DNA from: Collimonas fungivorans Ter331
GTDB lineage: Bacteria; Pseudomonadota; Gammaproteobacteria; Burkholderiales; Burkholderiaceae_D
Assembly (NCBI RefSeq): GCF_000221045.1
Contig: NC_015856.1
Location: 4,112,542-4,176,541 of the forward strand
Direction: 5' to 3'
DNA: 64,000 nt
The position numbers were made by a program, and so were the translations under genes. Shown here in pieces: positions 33,542 through 43,110 of this stretch. The stretch's first letter is position 1, and each line of letters begins with the position of its first letter. Under the pieces are notes generated by a model. The model was not told where the DNA came from. It did no database searches and saw nothing but the letters and a program-made list of their open reading frames with translations.

Positions 33542-35638
33542 TTATTTTTTCTTTGGAATGAACAGGTCAGTAATCGTACCCAGGCCCATCTCCGCCGCAA
33601 ACATCGGCGTCTCCGACAAGGTCGGATGCGCATGGATGGTCAGCGCCAGATCTTCCAGGTCGGCGCCCATTTCCATCGCCAGCACGGTTTCCGCCAGCAG
33701 CTCGCCGGCATTCACGCCGACAATGCCGGCGCCGATGATGCGCTTGGTGCTAGGATCCCACAACAGCTTGGTCATGCCGTCGTCGCGCCCCATCGCCAGC
33801 GCACGGCCGCTTGCCGCCCACGGGAAATTGGCTTTTTCGAAAGGAATACCCTTGGCCTTGGCTTCGGTTTCAGTCAAACCCATCCACGCGATTTCCGGAT
33901 CAGTGTAGGCCACCGAAGGAATCGTCATGGCGTCGAACTCGACCTTGTGGCCGGCGATCACTTCGGCGGCCACCTTGGCTTCGTTGGTGGCTTTGTGGGC
34001 CAGCATCGGATCGCCGCAGATATCGCCGATGGCGAAGATGTGCGAGACGTTGGTGCGCTGCTGCTTGTTGGCCGGGATGAAACCGCGCTCGTTGACGATC
34101 ACGCCGGCCTTCTCGGCGGCGATGTCCTTGCCGTTAGGACGACGCCCCACCGCCACCAGCACCATGTCGTACAGTTGCGGTTCCGGCGCCGCGGGAGAGC
34201 TGCTGTCGGCGCCTTCAAACGTTGCGCGCAGACCTTCTTTCAGAGCTTCCAGCTTGGTCACCTTGGTTTTCAGGTAAATCGCTTCGTAGCGTTTTTCGAT
34301 GCGTTTCTGCAGCGGCTTGACAATGTCGCGGTCGGCCGCAGGAATCAGGCCGTCGGCAAATTCGACCACCGTGACCTTGGAGCCGAGCGCGTCATACACG
34401 CAAGCCATTTCGAGGCCGATGATGCCGCCGCCGATGACCAGCAGTTTCTTCGGAATCTGGCGCAGCTCCAGCGCGCCGGTGGAGTCGATCAGGCGCGGAT
34501 CGTCGTAAGGGAAGCCAGGAATGCGGGCCACCGAGGAACCGGCGGCAATGATCGCGTTCTTGAAGCCGACCACTTTCGGGCCGTCGGCAGTGGCTACCGT
34601 AATCGTATTGGCCGAGCTGAATTCGCCCTTGCCGGTCAGCACCTGCACTTTGCGCGCCTTGGACAGGCCGGACAAACCGCCGGTCAGTTTCTTGATGACG
34701 CTTTCCTTCCAGCCGCGCAAGGCGTCGATATCGATTTCCGGCGCCGACATCTTGACGCCGAAATGCGCCATTTCTTCCGCTTCGGTAATCACCTTGGCCG
34801 CATGCAGCAGCGCCTTGGACGGGATACAGCCGACGTTCAGGCAAACCCCGCCGAGGCTTGGGTAGCGCTCGATCATCACCACGCTTTGGCCGAGGTCGGC
34901 AGCGCGGAAGGCAGCGGTATAGCCGCCGGGGCCGGCGCCCAGCACCATGGTGTCGCATTCGATGTCGACCTTGCCGGCGAAACGGACGGCCGCCGGAGCC
35001 GCCACGGCTGGCGCTGCTGGCGCAGCTGCCGGAGCAGGAGCTGCGCCAGCCGGTGCGGCTGCAGCGGCGCCGGTGGTTTCCAGCAGCACGATCACCGAAC
35101 CTTCGCTGACCTTGTCGCCTACCTTGACTTTCACTTCCTTGATGACGCCGGCCTGGCTGGAAGGAATTTCCATGCTGGCCTTGTCCGATTCGACGGTGAT
35201 CAGCGACTGGTCGACCTTGACGCTGTCGCCTACCTTGACCATCAGCTCGATGACATCGACTTCCTTGACGTCGCCGATATCCGGCACTTTGATTTCGATG
35301 GTGCTGGCAACGCCGGCGGCGGCCGGGGCTGCGGCGGCCGCTGGCGCAGCGGTTGCTGCCGGCGCCGGAGCTGCCGCTGCCGGAGCTGCCGCGGCGGCGC
35401 CGGCGGCTTCCACCACCAGGATCAGCGAACCTTCGCTGACCTTGTCGCCTACCTTGACCTTGATTTCCTTGATGACGCCGGCCTGGCTCGACGGAATTTC
35501 CATGCTGGCCTTGTCCGATTCGACGGTGATCAACGACTGGTCGACCTTGACGGTATCGCCTACCTTGACCATCAGTTCGATGACTTCCACTTCCTTGACG
35601 TCGCCGATATCCGGGACCTTGACTTCAACCATACTCAT
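33542..35638 (-). CDS. lpdA: Dihydrolipoyl dehydrogenase with two N-terminal lipoyl domains
   Basis: The 698-residue E3 reoxidises dihydrolipoyl groups with FAD and NAD. It carries two nearly identical lipoyl domains, residues 1-80 and 111-190, each with the lipoyl Lys in SDKAS (Lys43 and Lys153), joined by Ala/Pro-rich linkers, then the FAD domain ([21 protein letters not shown]), redox-active CLNVGCIPS and the C-terminal HxxxxE base region (IHAHPTLSE). Betaproteobacterial E3s usually have one such domain. It is the last gene of the aceE-aceF-bph-lpdA run. Confidence 0.96.
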   Translation of the reverse strand: MSMVEVKVPDIGDVKEVEVIELMVKVGDTVKVDQSLITVESDKASMEIPSSQAGVIKEIKVKVGDKVSEGSLILVVEAAGAAAAAPAAAAPAPAATAAPAAAAAPAAAGVASTIEIKVPDIGDVKEVDVIELMVKVGDSVKVDQSLITVESDKASMEIPSSQAGVIKEVKVKVGDKVSEGSVIVLLETTGAAAAAPAGAAPAPAAAPAAPAVAAPAAVRFAGKVDIECDTMVLGAGPGGYTAAFRAADLGQSVVMIERYPSLGGVCLNVGCIPSKALLHAAKVITEAEEMAHFGVKMSAPEIDIDALRGWKESVIKKLTGGLSGLSKARKVQVLTGKGEFSSANTITVATADGPKVVGFKNAIIAAGSSVARIPGFPYDDPRLIDSTGALELRQIPKKLLVIGGGIIGLEMACVYDALGSKVTVVEFADGLIPAADRDIVKPLQKRIEKRYEAIYLKTKVTKLEALKEGLRATFEGADSSSPAAPEPQLYDMVLVAVGRRPNGKDIAAEKAGVIVNERGFIPANKQQRTNVSHIFAIGDICGDPMLAHKATNEAKVAAEVIAGHKVEFDAMTIPSVAYTDPEIAWMGLTETEAKAKGIPFEKANFPWAASGRALAMGRDDGMTKLLWDPSTKRIIGAGIVGVNAGELLAETVLAMEMGADLEDLALTIHAHPTLSETPMFAAEMGLGTITDLFIPKKK
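35069..35308 (-). repeat. Lipoyl-domain coding repeat 2 (lpdA)
   Basis: This 240-base stretch encodes residues 111-190 of the E3 protein and is a near copy of the stretch at 35399-35638, 330 bases away. At the protein level the two differ at about ten positions (for instance DTVKVDQ versus DSVKVDQ). Confidence 0.85.
35399..35638 (-). repeat. Lipoyl-domain coding repeat 1 (lpdA)
   Basis: This 240-base stretch encodes residues 1-80 of the E3 protein. Its translated sequence is nearly the same as the aceF lipoyl domain at 37505-37744, which suggests duplication or conversion between the E2 and E3 genes. Confidence 0.85.
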
Positions 35639-35713
35639 AGCGTTTGCTCCATGCTCGCTCCTCCGTCGGGAGGAAAAAATTGTTGTGTGCCGTGCGCCGC
35701 TGCCGTGTGCCGC

Positions 35714-36307
35714 TTATGCGCCAGGCTCGGCGTCAGGCGCGGTTTTCATTTCAAAACTGTGGATGCGCAAAGGCATGGCAGAGCTTTTATCGAATTCAAC
35801 GCCGGCATGAATTCCTACCTCGGCGATATGCTGTGCGCTGACGTCCTTGTCATACACCGCATACATCGCGCCCAGGGCAAAATTGCGGCCGCTGCCTATG
35901 CCCCAGAAACGATCGAAGCTGAACACCTCGCGATAGGAATACACGCCGAAGATGCCGTAAGGATTGGCGACCAGGGACGTGATCTGCGACGATTCGTAGG
36001 GATCGTCTTCATCCTCTTTGGTGTTCAGGAAATACTGGTCCTTGAGGATGGTGTGCACCTTGGAAAAGGTGTCGAACACCTCATCGCGGCTATTTAGCCT
36101 GCACTCTTCGCCCATCGCCGTCAGCAGCTTGCGCATCACGGGGAAATGGGCGGCGGTGCCGGCCAGCGTGATGTACGATTCGCCGATCTGGAAAATCTTG
36201 TTGTTGACCTCGTAAGCATGCGACAAGCGGGTATCGCCGAACGTCACCAGCGAGTCCGATGCAATCGCGATCTGCCCATTTTTTTTGACGACAACGCAGG
36301 TAGTCAT
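35714..36307 (-). CDS. Proteasome-like Ntn-hydrolase, BPH (betaproteobacterial proteasome homologue)
   Basis: The 197-residue protein starts MTTCVVVKKNGQIAIASDS: after Met removal the first residue is Thr, the nucleophile of Ntn hydrolases, with Asp17 in the place known from HslV. A Lys near mature residue 36 is the likely counterpart of Lys33, and GSGRNFALGAMYAV matches the HslV-like GSGGNYALAA segment. Such proteins are related to HslV, Anbu and the 20S beta subunit. It lies between aceF and lpdA; no HslU-like ATPase partner is near. The start at 36307 has GGAGAGCAATT before it. Confidence 0.85.
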   Translation of the reverse strand: MTTCVVVKKNGQIAIASDSLVTFGDTRLSHAYEVNNKIFQIGESYITLAGTAAHFPVMRKLLTAMGEECRLNSRDEVFDTFSKVHTILKDQYFLNTKEDEDDPYESSQITSLVANPYGIFGVYSYREVFSFDRFWGIGSGRNFALGAMYAVYDKDVSAQHIAEVGIHAGVEFDKSSAMPLRIHSFEMKTAPDAEPGA

Positions 36308-36338
36308 AATTGCTCTCCATCTGTATGCCAATTGACCC

Positions 36339-36414
36339 GTAGGGTGGGCACTCCGTGCCCACGCGGATGCGCGTGTTACGGATACAGCGCGTGGGCACGG
36401 AGTGCCCACCCTAC
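36339..36414. repeat. REPIN D
   Basis: A GTAGGGTGGGCACTCCGTGCCC copy and its inverse (ending GCCCACCCTAC at 36414) face each other across about 25 bases. It ends two bases before the aceF stop codon and lies between aceF and the bph gene, in the middle of the pyruvate dehydrogenase run. Confidence 0.9.
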
Positions 36415-36415
36415 A

Positions 36416-37744
36416 TTACAACAATGTCTTGCGCATGTCGGCCAGCACTTCGGCCAGGTAGACGCTAAAGCGCGCACCCATGGCGCCGTCGACCACGCGA
36501 TGGTCGTAGGACAGGGAGGTCGGCATCATCAGGCGCGGCACGAACTGCTTGCCGTCCCAGACCGGTTTCATCGAGGCTTTCGACAAACCCAGGATGGCGA
36601 CTTCAGGGGCATTGATGATAGGCGTGAACGCCGTACCGCCGATGCCGCCCAGCGATGAAATCGTGAAGGTTGCGCCTTGCATGTCGGCCGGTTTCAGCTT
36701 GCCGTCGCGCGCCTGTGCGGACAACTCGCCCATTTCCTGGGCGATCTGGCTGATGCCTTTTTTGTCGGCATCCTTGATCACCGGCACCACCAGGCCGTTC
36801 GGCGTATCGGCAGCAAAGCCGATGTTGTAGTACCGCTTGAGGATCAGGTTTTCGCCCTTGCCGTCGAGCGAGGCGTTGAACGCCGGGAATTTCTTCAGCG
36901 CGGCGACGCTGGCCTTGATCACGAACGCCAGCATGGTCAGCTTGACTGGCGACTTGGCCTTGGCGAAGCTGTCGTTGGCTTGCTTGCGGAATTCTTCCAG
37001 TTCGGTGATATCGGCTTCGTCGAATTGCGTGACGTGCGGGATCATGACCCAGTTGCGATGCAGGTTCGGGCCGCTGAGCTTCTTGATGCGCGACAGCGGC
37101 AGCAATTCGGTCGGTCCCTGCTTGCTGAAATCCAGCGACGGCCATGCCAGCAGGTCGAGGCCGACGCCGCTGCCGCCCTTGCCGCCCGCAGCAGCTGCGC
37201 TGCCGCTGGCCGCGCCGGAAATCACGCCCTTGACGTAATTCTGCACATCTTCGTGGGTGATGCGGGCCTTGATGCCGGTGCCGGCCACTTTGCTCAGGTC
37301 GACGCCCAGTTCGCGCGCGAACTTGCGCACCGACGGCGACGCATGCGGGATGCTGCCGCCGGCTGGCGCCGGAGCTGCTACCGGTGCCGGCGCGGGAGCG
37401 GCCGGCGCTGGCTTGTTTTCCGCGACTGGCGCAAGAGCCGGAGCGGCTGCTGCAGGCGCCGCAGCTGGTGCGGCGGCCGCGGCACTAGCCGGCGCCGCTG
37501 CGGCAGCATCGGCTTCCAGCACCAGCACCAAAGTGCCTTCCTTGACCTTGTCGCCCAGCTTGACTTTCAATTCCTTGATCACGCCCGCATGGCTGGACGG
37601 GATTTCCATGCTGGCCTTGTCGGATTCGACCGTGATCAGCGACTGGTCGACCTTTACCGTGTCGCCGACCTTGACCATCAATTCAATGACTTCAACTTCA
37701 CTGACGTCGCCGATATCCGGGACTTTGACTTCCACCATACTCAT
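36416..37744 (-). CDS. aceF: Dihydrolipoamide acetyltransferase (PDH E2)
   Basis: The 442-residue E2 of pyruvate dehydrogenase transfers acetyl groups to CoA. It has a single N-terminal lipoyl domain (Lys43 in SDKAS), a long Ala/Pro linker, an E1/E3-binding domain ([23 protein letters not shown]) and the CoA-acyltransferase catalytic domain ending in [15 protein letters not shown]. Its lipoyl segment is nearly identical to those in lpdA. It lies 140 bases after aceE. Confidence 0.96.
   Translation of the reverse strand: MSMVEVKVPDIGDVSEVEVIELMVKVGDTVKVDQSLITVESDKASMEIPSSHAGVIKELKVKLGDKVKEGTLVLVLEADAAAAAPASAAAAAPAAAPAAAAPALAPVAENKPAPAAPAPAPVAAPAPAGGSIPHASPSVRKFARELGVDLSKVAGTGIKARITHEDVQNYVKGVISGAASGSAAAAGGKGGSGVGLDLLAWPSLDFSKQGPTELLPLSRIKKLSGPNLHRNWVMIPHVTQFDEADITELEEFRKQANDSFAKAKSPVKLTMLAFVIKASVAALKKFPAFNASLDGKGENLILKRYYNIGFAADTPNGLVVPVIKDADKKGISQIAQEMGELSAQARDGKLKPADMQGATFTISSLGGIGGTAFTPIINAPEVAILGLSKASMKPVWDGKQFVPRLMMPTSLSYDHRVVDGAMGARFSVYLAEVLADMRKTLL
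37505..37744 (-). repeat. Lipoyl-domain coding repeat (aceF)
   Basis: The third near-copy of the 240-base lipoyl-coding unit also found twice in lpdA. It encodes the N-terminal 80 residues of E2 and differs in such places as SSHAG for SSQAG. Confidence 0.8.
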
Positions 37745-37884
37745 CGCTTAGCTCCATTCATTCTGCCCGCTGTATAACGCGGGCCTGAGTTTCCTTTCAG
37801 AAAATTCAGACCCGTGCTGCACAGCCGTGGAAATTTTAATACTGGCTTAGTACTGCTTATTGCTCAGTTATCAAGACCAGTACC

Positions 37885-40581
37885 TTATTGCGTGACCGGA
37901 TTCGGTTTCTCCGGATTGATACCATACTTGGTAATCGCATCGGCGACAACCGAGGCTTTGATCTTGCCTTCGTCGGCCAGCGCCTTCAATGCCGCCACCG
38001 CCACATAATAACGGTTGACCTCAAAGAATTCACGCAGCTTGGCGCGGGTGTCGGAACGGCCGAAGCCGTCCGTGCCCAGCACCTTGTAGGTACGGCCGGC
38101 TGGAACGAAAGCACGCGCCTGCTCAGCGAAGGTACGCATGTAGTCGGTGGAAACGATGATCGGACCGGCGGTGTCTTTCAGGCACTGGGTGATGTGCGCC
38201 AGACGCGGTGTTTCGGTCGGATGCAGCATGTTCCAGCGCTCGACGTCCTGGCCGTCGCGGGCCAGCAGGGTGAACGACGGCGCCGACCAGATATCGGCAT
38301 CGACGCCCCAGTCGCTGGCCAGCAAGGCCGCGCCTTCGATGACTTCGCGCAGGATGGTGCCGGAACCCATCAGCTGCACGCGCAGCTTGCTCTTCTTGCC
38401 GCCTTCCTGCAGCAGGTAGAGGCCCTTGATGATGCCCTCTTCCTGGCCTTCCTTCAGGCCCGGATGGCTGTAGTTCTCGTTCATCAGGGTCAGGTAGTAG
38501 AACACGTCTTCCTGGTTGGTGACCATGCGGCGCAGGCCGTCATGCATGATGACTGCCACTTCGTGCGAGAAGGTCGGATCGTAAGGCACGCAGTTCGGGA
38601 TGGTCGACGCCAGCACGTGGCTGTGGCCGTCTTCATGCTGCAAGCCTTCGCCGTTGAGCGTGGTGCGGCCGGCGGTGCCGCCCAGCAGGAAGCCGCGGGC
38701 GCGCATGTCGCCGGCTGCCCATGCCAGGTCGCCGATACGCTGCAGGCCGAACATCGAGTAGTAGGTGTAGAACGGGATCATGACCCGATTGTTGGTCGAG
38801 TACGAGGTCGCCGCGGCAATCCACGAGCTCATGCCGCCGGCTTCGTTGATGCCTTCCTGCAGAATCTGGCCAGCCTTGTCTTCACGGTAGTACATCACCT
38901 GGTCTTTATCGACCGGCTCGTACAGCTGCCCGACCTGGCTGAAAATGCCGATCTGGCGGAACAGGCCTTCCATGCCGAAAGTACGCGACTCGTCGACCAT
39001 GATAGGCACCACGCGCTGGCCCAGGCTCGGGTCGCGCAGCAGCGTGTTCAGGATGCGTACGTAAGCCTGGGTGGTGGAAATCTCGCGGCCTTCGGCAGTC
39101 GGTTCCAGCGCGCCCTTGAATGCCGACAGTTCCGGCACGATCAGCTCTTCGTCGGCCTTCTGGCGGCGTTGCGGCAGATAGCCGCCCAGCGCTTTGCGGC
39201 GAGCGTGCAGGTATTGCATTTCCGGGGTGTCGTCGGACGGCTTGAAGAACGGCACGTTCGGCAGCTGGTCGTCGGAAATCGGCAGCTGGAAGCGGTCGCG
39301 CATGGCCTTGATGGCTTCGTCGTCCAGCTTCTTGGTGTTGTGCGCGGTATTGCGCGCTTCGCCCGATTTGCCGAAGCCGTAGCCCTTGATGCTCTTGACC
39401 AGCAATACGGTAGGCTGGCCCTTGTGTTCTTGCGCCACCTTGAAGGCAGCGTAAATCTTGTGCGGATCGTGGCCGCCGCGGGTCAGGTGCCAGATGTCGT
39501 CGTCGGACATCTTGCTGACCAGTTCCAGCAGCTTCGGATGCTTGCCGAAGAAATGCTTGCGCACGAACGCGCCATCTTTCGCCTTGTAGTTCTGGTATTC
39601 GCCGTCGACGGTTTCCATCATCACGCGCTGCAGGATGCCTTCCTTGTCGCGCGCCAGCAGGTCGTCCCAGCCTGCGCCCCAGATCACCTTGACCACGTTC
39701 CAGCCGGCACCGCGGAAATCGCTTTCCAGTTCCTGGATGATCTTGCCGTTGCCGCGCACCGGACCGTCCAGGCGCTGCAGGTTACAGTTGACCACCATCA
39801 CCAGGTTGTCGAGGCGTTCGCGGCCGGCCATGCCGATTGCGCCCATCGATTCCGGTTCGTCCATCTCGCCGTCGCCGCAGAAAGCCCAGACCTTGCGGTT
39901 GGCGGTATCGGCGATGCTGCGTGCATGCAGGTACTTGAGGAAACGCGCCTGGTAGATCGCCATCAGCGGGCCCAGGCCCATCGATACGGTAGGGAATTGC
40001 CAGAAATCCGGCATCAGCTTCGGGTGCGGGTAGGAAGACAGGCCTTTGCCATCGACTTCACGGCGGAAATGCAGCAGTTGCTCTTCAGTCAGGCGGCCTT
40101 CGAGGAAAGCGCGGGCATAGACGCCGGGCGACGAGTGGCCCTGGATGTACAGCAGGTCGCCGCCGTGGTTTTCGGAAGGAGCGTGCCAGAAATGGTTGAA
40201 GCCGATGCCGAGCATGTTGGCCAGCGAAGCAAAGCTGGACAGGTGGCCGCCGAGGTCGCCGTCGAGACGGTTGGCCTTGACCACCATCGCCATCGCATTC
40301 CAGCGCATCCACGAGCGCAGGCGCTCTTCGATCTCCAGATCGCCCGGGCAATGCTCGCCCATGTGGGCAGGGATAGTGTTGACGTAAGCGGTATTGCTGG
40401 AAAACGGGATCTGGGCGCCGCGGCGGCGGGCCAGGTCGACCATTCTTTCCATCAGGTAATGGGCGCGTTCAGGACCCTCGGTTTCAATAACAGCTTCGAG
40501 CGCGTCCAGCCACTCTTGGGTTTCAATGACATCTGGATCGTTGGCGGCCTGGGCCAAAACCTGGTCGAGCTGGGCTGACAT
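37885..40581 (-). CDS. aceE: Pyruvate dehydrogenase E1 component (homodimeric)
   Basis: The 898-residue E1 decarboxylates pyruvate using thiamine diphosphate. It is of the AceE type, with the ThDP motif region WAFCGDGEMDEPESMGAIG ending in a typical metal-binding segment, and the TAGRTTLNGEGLQHEDGHSH stretch. ATG at 40581 (MSAQLDQVLAQ) has AGGAGACTCAGC before it; upstream frame is ignored. It starts the aceE-aceF-bph-lpdA run and follows an AT-rich promoter region. Confidence 0.97.
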   Translation of the reverse strand: MSAQLDQVLAQAANDPDVIETQEWLDALEAVIETEGPERAHYLMERMVDLARRRGAQIPFSSNTAYVNTIPAHMGEHCPGDLEIEERLRSWMRWNAMAMVVKANRLDGDLGGHLSSFASLANMLGIGFNHFWHAPSENHGGDLLYIQGHSSPGVYARAFLEGRLTEEQLLHFRREVDGKGLSSYPHPKLMPDFWQFPTVSMGLGPLMAIYQARFLKYLHARSIADTANRKVWAFCGDGEMDEPESMGAIGMAGRERLDNLVMVVNCNLQRLDGPVRGNGKIIQELESDFRGAGWNVVKVIWGAGWDDLLARDKEGILQRVMMETVDGEYQNYKAKDGAFVRKHFFGKHPKLLELVSKMSDDDIWHLTRGGHDPHKIYAAFKVAQEHKGQPTVLLVKSIKGYGFGKSGEARNTAHNTKKLDDEAIKAMRDRFQLPISDDQLPNVPFFKPSDDTPEMQYLHARRKALGGYLPQRRQKADEELIVPELSAFKGALEPTAEGREISTTQAYVRILNTLLRDPSLGQRVVPIMVDESRTFGMEGLFRQIGIFSQVGQLYEPVDKDQVMYYREDKAGQILQEGINEAGGMSSWIAAATSYSTNNRVMIPFYTYYSMFGLQRIGDLAWAAGDMRARGFLLGGTAGRTTLNGEGLQHEDGHSHVLASTIPNCVPYDPTFSHEVAVIMHDGLRRMVTNQEDVFYYLTLMNENYSHPGLKEGQEEGIIKGLYLLQEGGKKSKLRVQLMGSGTILREVIEGAALLASDWGVDADIWSAPSFTLLARDGQDVERWNMLHPTETPRLAHITQCLKDTAGPIIVSTDYMRTFAEQARAFVPAGRTYKVLGTDGFGRSDTRAKLREFFEVNRYYVAVAALKALADEGKIKASVVADAITKYGINPEKPNPVTQ

Positions 40582-40701
40582 GCTGAGTCTCCTGAATATG
40601 TGCGCTTGTCCGATCTGGCACCGGACTGGCGGGTTGGGTCGCAAGCATCTACGTCACTATGTAGACGGGTGCCAAATTCTAACAGGAGTTTTTTTGATTT
40701 C

Positions 40702-40717
40702 CAAATAGCGATATTTG
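40702..40717. promoter_or_regulatory. Palindrome in the aceE promoter region
   Basis: CAAATA, GCGA, TATTTG form a perfect inverted repeat about 120 bases upstream of aceE, in a 300-base AT-rich stretch with possible promoter hexamers. It could be the operator of a GntR-type regulator, as with PdhR in other proteobacteria; no such gene is in view. Confidence 0.4.
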
Positions 40718-40914
40718 ATTTCACAATACGAAAATATGCTGCATAGCAAGACGAACTCACATAAAACAACGCCTATCCCTTTTCAACTTCATGGGATCAG
40801 AAAGCCGAATCTCGGACACATTTCTCATGGCGCAATGCAACAATAATTGCATATAAACATCATTAAAATTCGACTTATAGCTAATTCGATATAACAACTG
40901 CGGGAAATCTAAGT

Positions 40915-40951
40915 AAAAAAGCGCTAAACCCAAGATGGCTAGCGCTTTTTT
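40915..40951 (-). terminator. Terminator in the gap between aceE and the YbjQ-like gene
   Basis: AAAAAAGCGCTA (40915-40926) and TAGCGCTTTTTT (40940-40951) form a 12-base-pair stem with a 13-base loop. It lies 74 bases past the stop of the minus-strand gene at 41025, of which it is the likely terminator. T runs on both strands could make it bidirectional. Confidence 0.75.
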
Positions 40952-41024
40952 ATTTGCCCGGGAAACGACTTCGGCAGGATGCAAGCCGATTATCGGCCTG
41001 ATCAGCGGCTCTCTTTAGCCGGCT

Positions 41025-41471
41025 TTATTTGGCGATTCTGGCAAATTCGCCCTTCAAGGCCACGCCAGCCATGATCGCGCCGACATGGCATTCGAATTCG
41101 GTGGCGCTGGCATGCTCTACATTGTTATAGTTGCTGACAATATTGACCACCGCATTCGCCCCCAGATCCTGCGCACGCTGTTGCAAATGCAGCATCGCTG
41201 ACAGAAACACCCAGTTGCAGGCTTTCTCATCGGATTTGCCAAACGCGTTGGTCCTTTGGCTGGTCTTTTCACCACCAAACTTCTCCAACACCTTTGGCGT
41301 CCGCTGGTCGCCAAAATAAAAACGGACGCTGTCGCCCAAGCGGCCTTGGGCGTCGTTAACGGCCAACGCTCCTGCAACGGGCAGCATCAGTGTCCGGTCA
41401 GCCGCCTGCGCCGATACGGCGCTCAGCAACATGCCAGCGCTCACGGCAGCTATCAGAATCAGCTTCTTCAT
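41025..41471 (-). CDS. Secreted YbjQ/UPF0145-like protein
   Basis: The 148-residue precursor has a signal peptide (MKKLILIAAVSAGMLLSAVSAQA) and a mature domain with GANAVVNIVSNYN, resembling the YbjQ/UPF0145 type of pentameric proteins. Such sequences are sometimes misnamed excinuclease subunits. GGAG lies upstream of the ATG at 41471. Its function is unknown. Confidence 0.7.
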   Translation of the reverse strand: MKKLILIAAVSAGMLLSAVSAQAADRTLMLPVAGALAVNDAQGRLGDSVRFYFGDQRTPKVLEKFGGEKTSQRTNAFGKSDEKACNWVFLSAMLHLQQRAQDLGANAVVNIVSNYNNVEHASATEFECHVGAIMAGVALKGEFARIAK

Positions 41472-41536
41472 GTTTTCTCCTTGGATTAATAATTGCCGGG
41501 CGCCGACATTCCCGGTTGCGATTTTCCTGGTTATTA

Positions 41537-42157
41537 TCATGCCGCATTACCACTCTTCTTCTTGGCGCCGATGCGGCTTTCCTTGCCGGCCAGCAGGTTG
41601 CCGATGTTCTTGGCGTGGCGATAGATCAGCAAGGCGCTCATCACCACTATCGCCAGTAGGATCATGTCCGGCCCTTCCATCAAGGCATAGAAAAAAGGCG
41701 CGAAGACGCTGGCGATCAGGGCTGCCAGCGAAGAATAGCGAAATGCGTAAGCCACGATCAGCCAGGTCGCGATAGTCGCCAGGCCCAGCCACAGGCTGAT
41801 GCCGATCAGGATGCCGAACAAGGTCGCCACGCCCTTGCCGCCGGCGAAACGGAAAAAGACCGGCCACAGGTGCCCGAGGAAGACCGCCACCGCAACCAGC
41901 GCCACCGAACCGTCGCCAAGGCCGAATTGCGGCCCGTACCGCTGCGTCAGCCAGATTGCCAGCCAGCCCTTGAAACCGTCGCCGAGCAGGGTCAGGGCGG
42001 CCGCGGTCTTGTTCCCGCTGCGCAGGACATTGGTGGCGCCGGGGTTATTCGAGCCATAGGTGCGCGGATCTCCCAGCCCGAACAGTTTGCTGGTGATGAT
42101 GCCGAACGATACCGAACCGATCAGGTAGGCGGCAACCGTGAATAACAATATGTACAT
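41537..42157 (-). CDS. plsY: Glycerol-3-phosphate acyltransferase PlsY
   Basis: The 206-residue membrane protein acylates glycerol-3-phosphate using acyl-phosphate, the first step of phospholipid synthesis. Five hydrophobic segments and the motifs GSIPFG-like (GSVSFGI), GSNNPGATN and [10 protein letters not shown] are present, as expected of PlsY. Confidence 0.93.
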   Translation of the reverse strand: MYILLFTVAAYLIGSVSFGIITSKLFGLGDPRTYGSNNPGATNVLRSGNKTAAALTLLGDGFKGWLAIWLTQRYGPQFGLGDGSVALVAVAVFLGHLWPVFFRFAGGKGVATLFGILIGISLWLGLATIATWLIVAYAFRYSSLAALIASVFAPFFYALMEGPDMILLAIVVMSALLIYRHAKNIGNLLAGKESRIGAKKKSGNAA

Positions 42158-42188
42158 GCGTGTCTCTTTCTTTTGGTTGGTTCAGGAC

Positions 42189-42674
42189 CTACTCGTCCAG
42201 CGCGCACTGGACTGTCTTGGCCTGCAGCAGGTCGGCCACGCTGTGCGGCGCCATGCCGATCAGGTAGCCGCGCCGGCCACCGTTAATATATATCTTCTGC
42301 AAGGCCAGGATGCTCTCTTCGATATACACCGGCAGCGCCTTGCGGGTGGCGAACGGCGAGGTGCCGCCGATCAGGTAGCCGGAATGGCGGTTCGCCACTT
42401 CCGGCTTGCAGGGTTCCACCGACTTGCGGCCGATCTGCCGCGCCAAGTTCTTGGTCGACACCTTGCGGTCGCCGTGCATCAGGATGATCAGCGGCTTGGC
42501 CGCCTCGTCCTGCATCACCAGCGTCTTCACCACATGGTGTTCGTCCACGCCCAGCGCGCGCGCCGACACCGTGGTGCCGCCGTGTTCTTCATATGCATAG
42601 GGATGTTCTGAAAAGACCGCGCCGTGCTTGCGCAAGAATTGCGTCGCCGGGGTCTCTGAAATATGTTTTGTCAT
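42189..42674 (-). CDS. ybaK: Cys-tRNA(Pro) deacylase (YbaK/EbsC family)
   Basis: The 161-residue YbaK-type protein hydrolyses mischarged Cys-tRNA(Pro). It shows the YbaK layout: TPATQFLRKHGAVFSEHPYAYEE, the KTLVMQDE region and GYLIGGTSPFATRKALPVY. It lies upstream of plsY in the same direction, 31 bases away. Confidence 0.87.
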   Translation of the reverse strand: MTKHISETPATQFLRKHGAVFSEHPYAYEEHGGTTVSARALGVDEHHVVKTLVMQDEAAKPLIILMHGDRKVSTKNLARQIGRKSVEPCKPEVANRHSGYLIGGTSPFATRKALPVYIEESILALQKIYINGGRRGYLIGMAPHSVADLLQAKTVQCALDE

Positions 42675-42788
42675 ACCGGGCTACTTGAGTGCGGCGGGCC
42701 GCAGCGTCTGCTGGCAAATCATGTTGTCGCCAGACCCGATGCAGCGACAATCCCTGCCGCTGATCTGCGCTGGCCAGGCTGGCGGCGC

Positions 42789-42974
42789 TTAAGGCTGCTT
42801 AGGCTCATCGGAAGCAGGTTCACCGCTTGCCGGCAGTTCGGATTCGGCTCCATCCTCTGTTTCAACTTCGGTGGAAGAACCCTTCTCCAGCTTGCGCTTC
42901 AGCTTTTCTTCCTTCTTTTTCTTCTTTTCTAATTCTTTTTGCCGTTTTTCATACTGAAAATTCGTTTTTGCCAA
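42789..42974 (-). CDS. Small lysine/glutamate-rich protein (61 aa)
   Basis: The 61-residue protein is made of a basic, helical first half (RQKELEKKKKKEEKLKRKLEK) and an acidic tail. The start is a TTG at 42974 preceded by AGGGGGC, since no ATG fits. Charge pattern and size suggest a nucleic-acid- or ribosome-associated protein. Similar small genes occur near such loci in related bacteria as far as I recall; function unknown. Confidence 0.55.
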   Translation of the reverse strand: MAKTNFQYEKRQKELEKKKKKEEKLKRKLEKGSSTEVETEDGAESELPASGEPASDEPKQP

Positions 42975-43110
42975 TTGCGCCCCCTAAATAGACTCTTGAA
43001 TGATGTACTACAGGATACAGGAGAATAATTGCGAGGATGCAGAATTCAACGCCAAAAAAAGTTGCATTATACCAATAAAACTATCCTCCTCCAGCAGTTT
43101 CAACCGCGTT

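Noticed and set aside
33500-36097. 865-codon plus-strand frame over lpdA and bph
   Set aside because: It is antisense to well-supported genes and shows only a shadow composition (HRRR, Gly and Asp repeats) from the lipoyl and Ala/Pro linkers.
37888-40578. 896-codon plus-strand frame over aceE
   Set aside because: It mirrors aceE exactly and has no recognisable protein motif.
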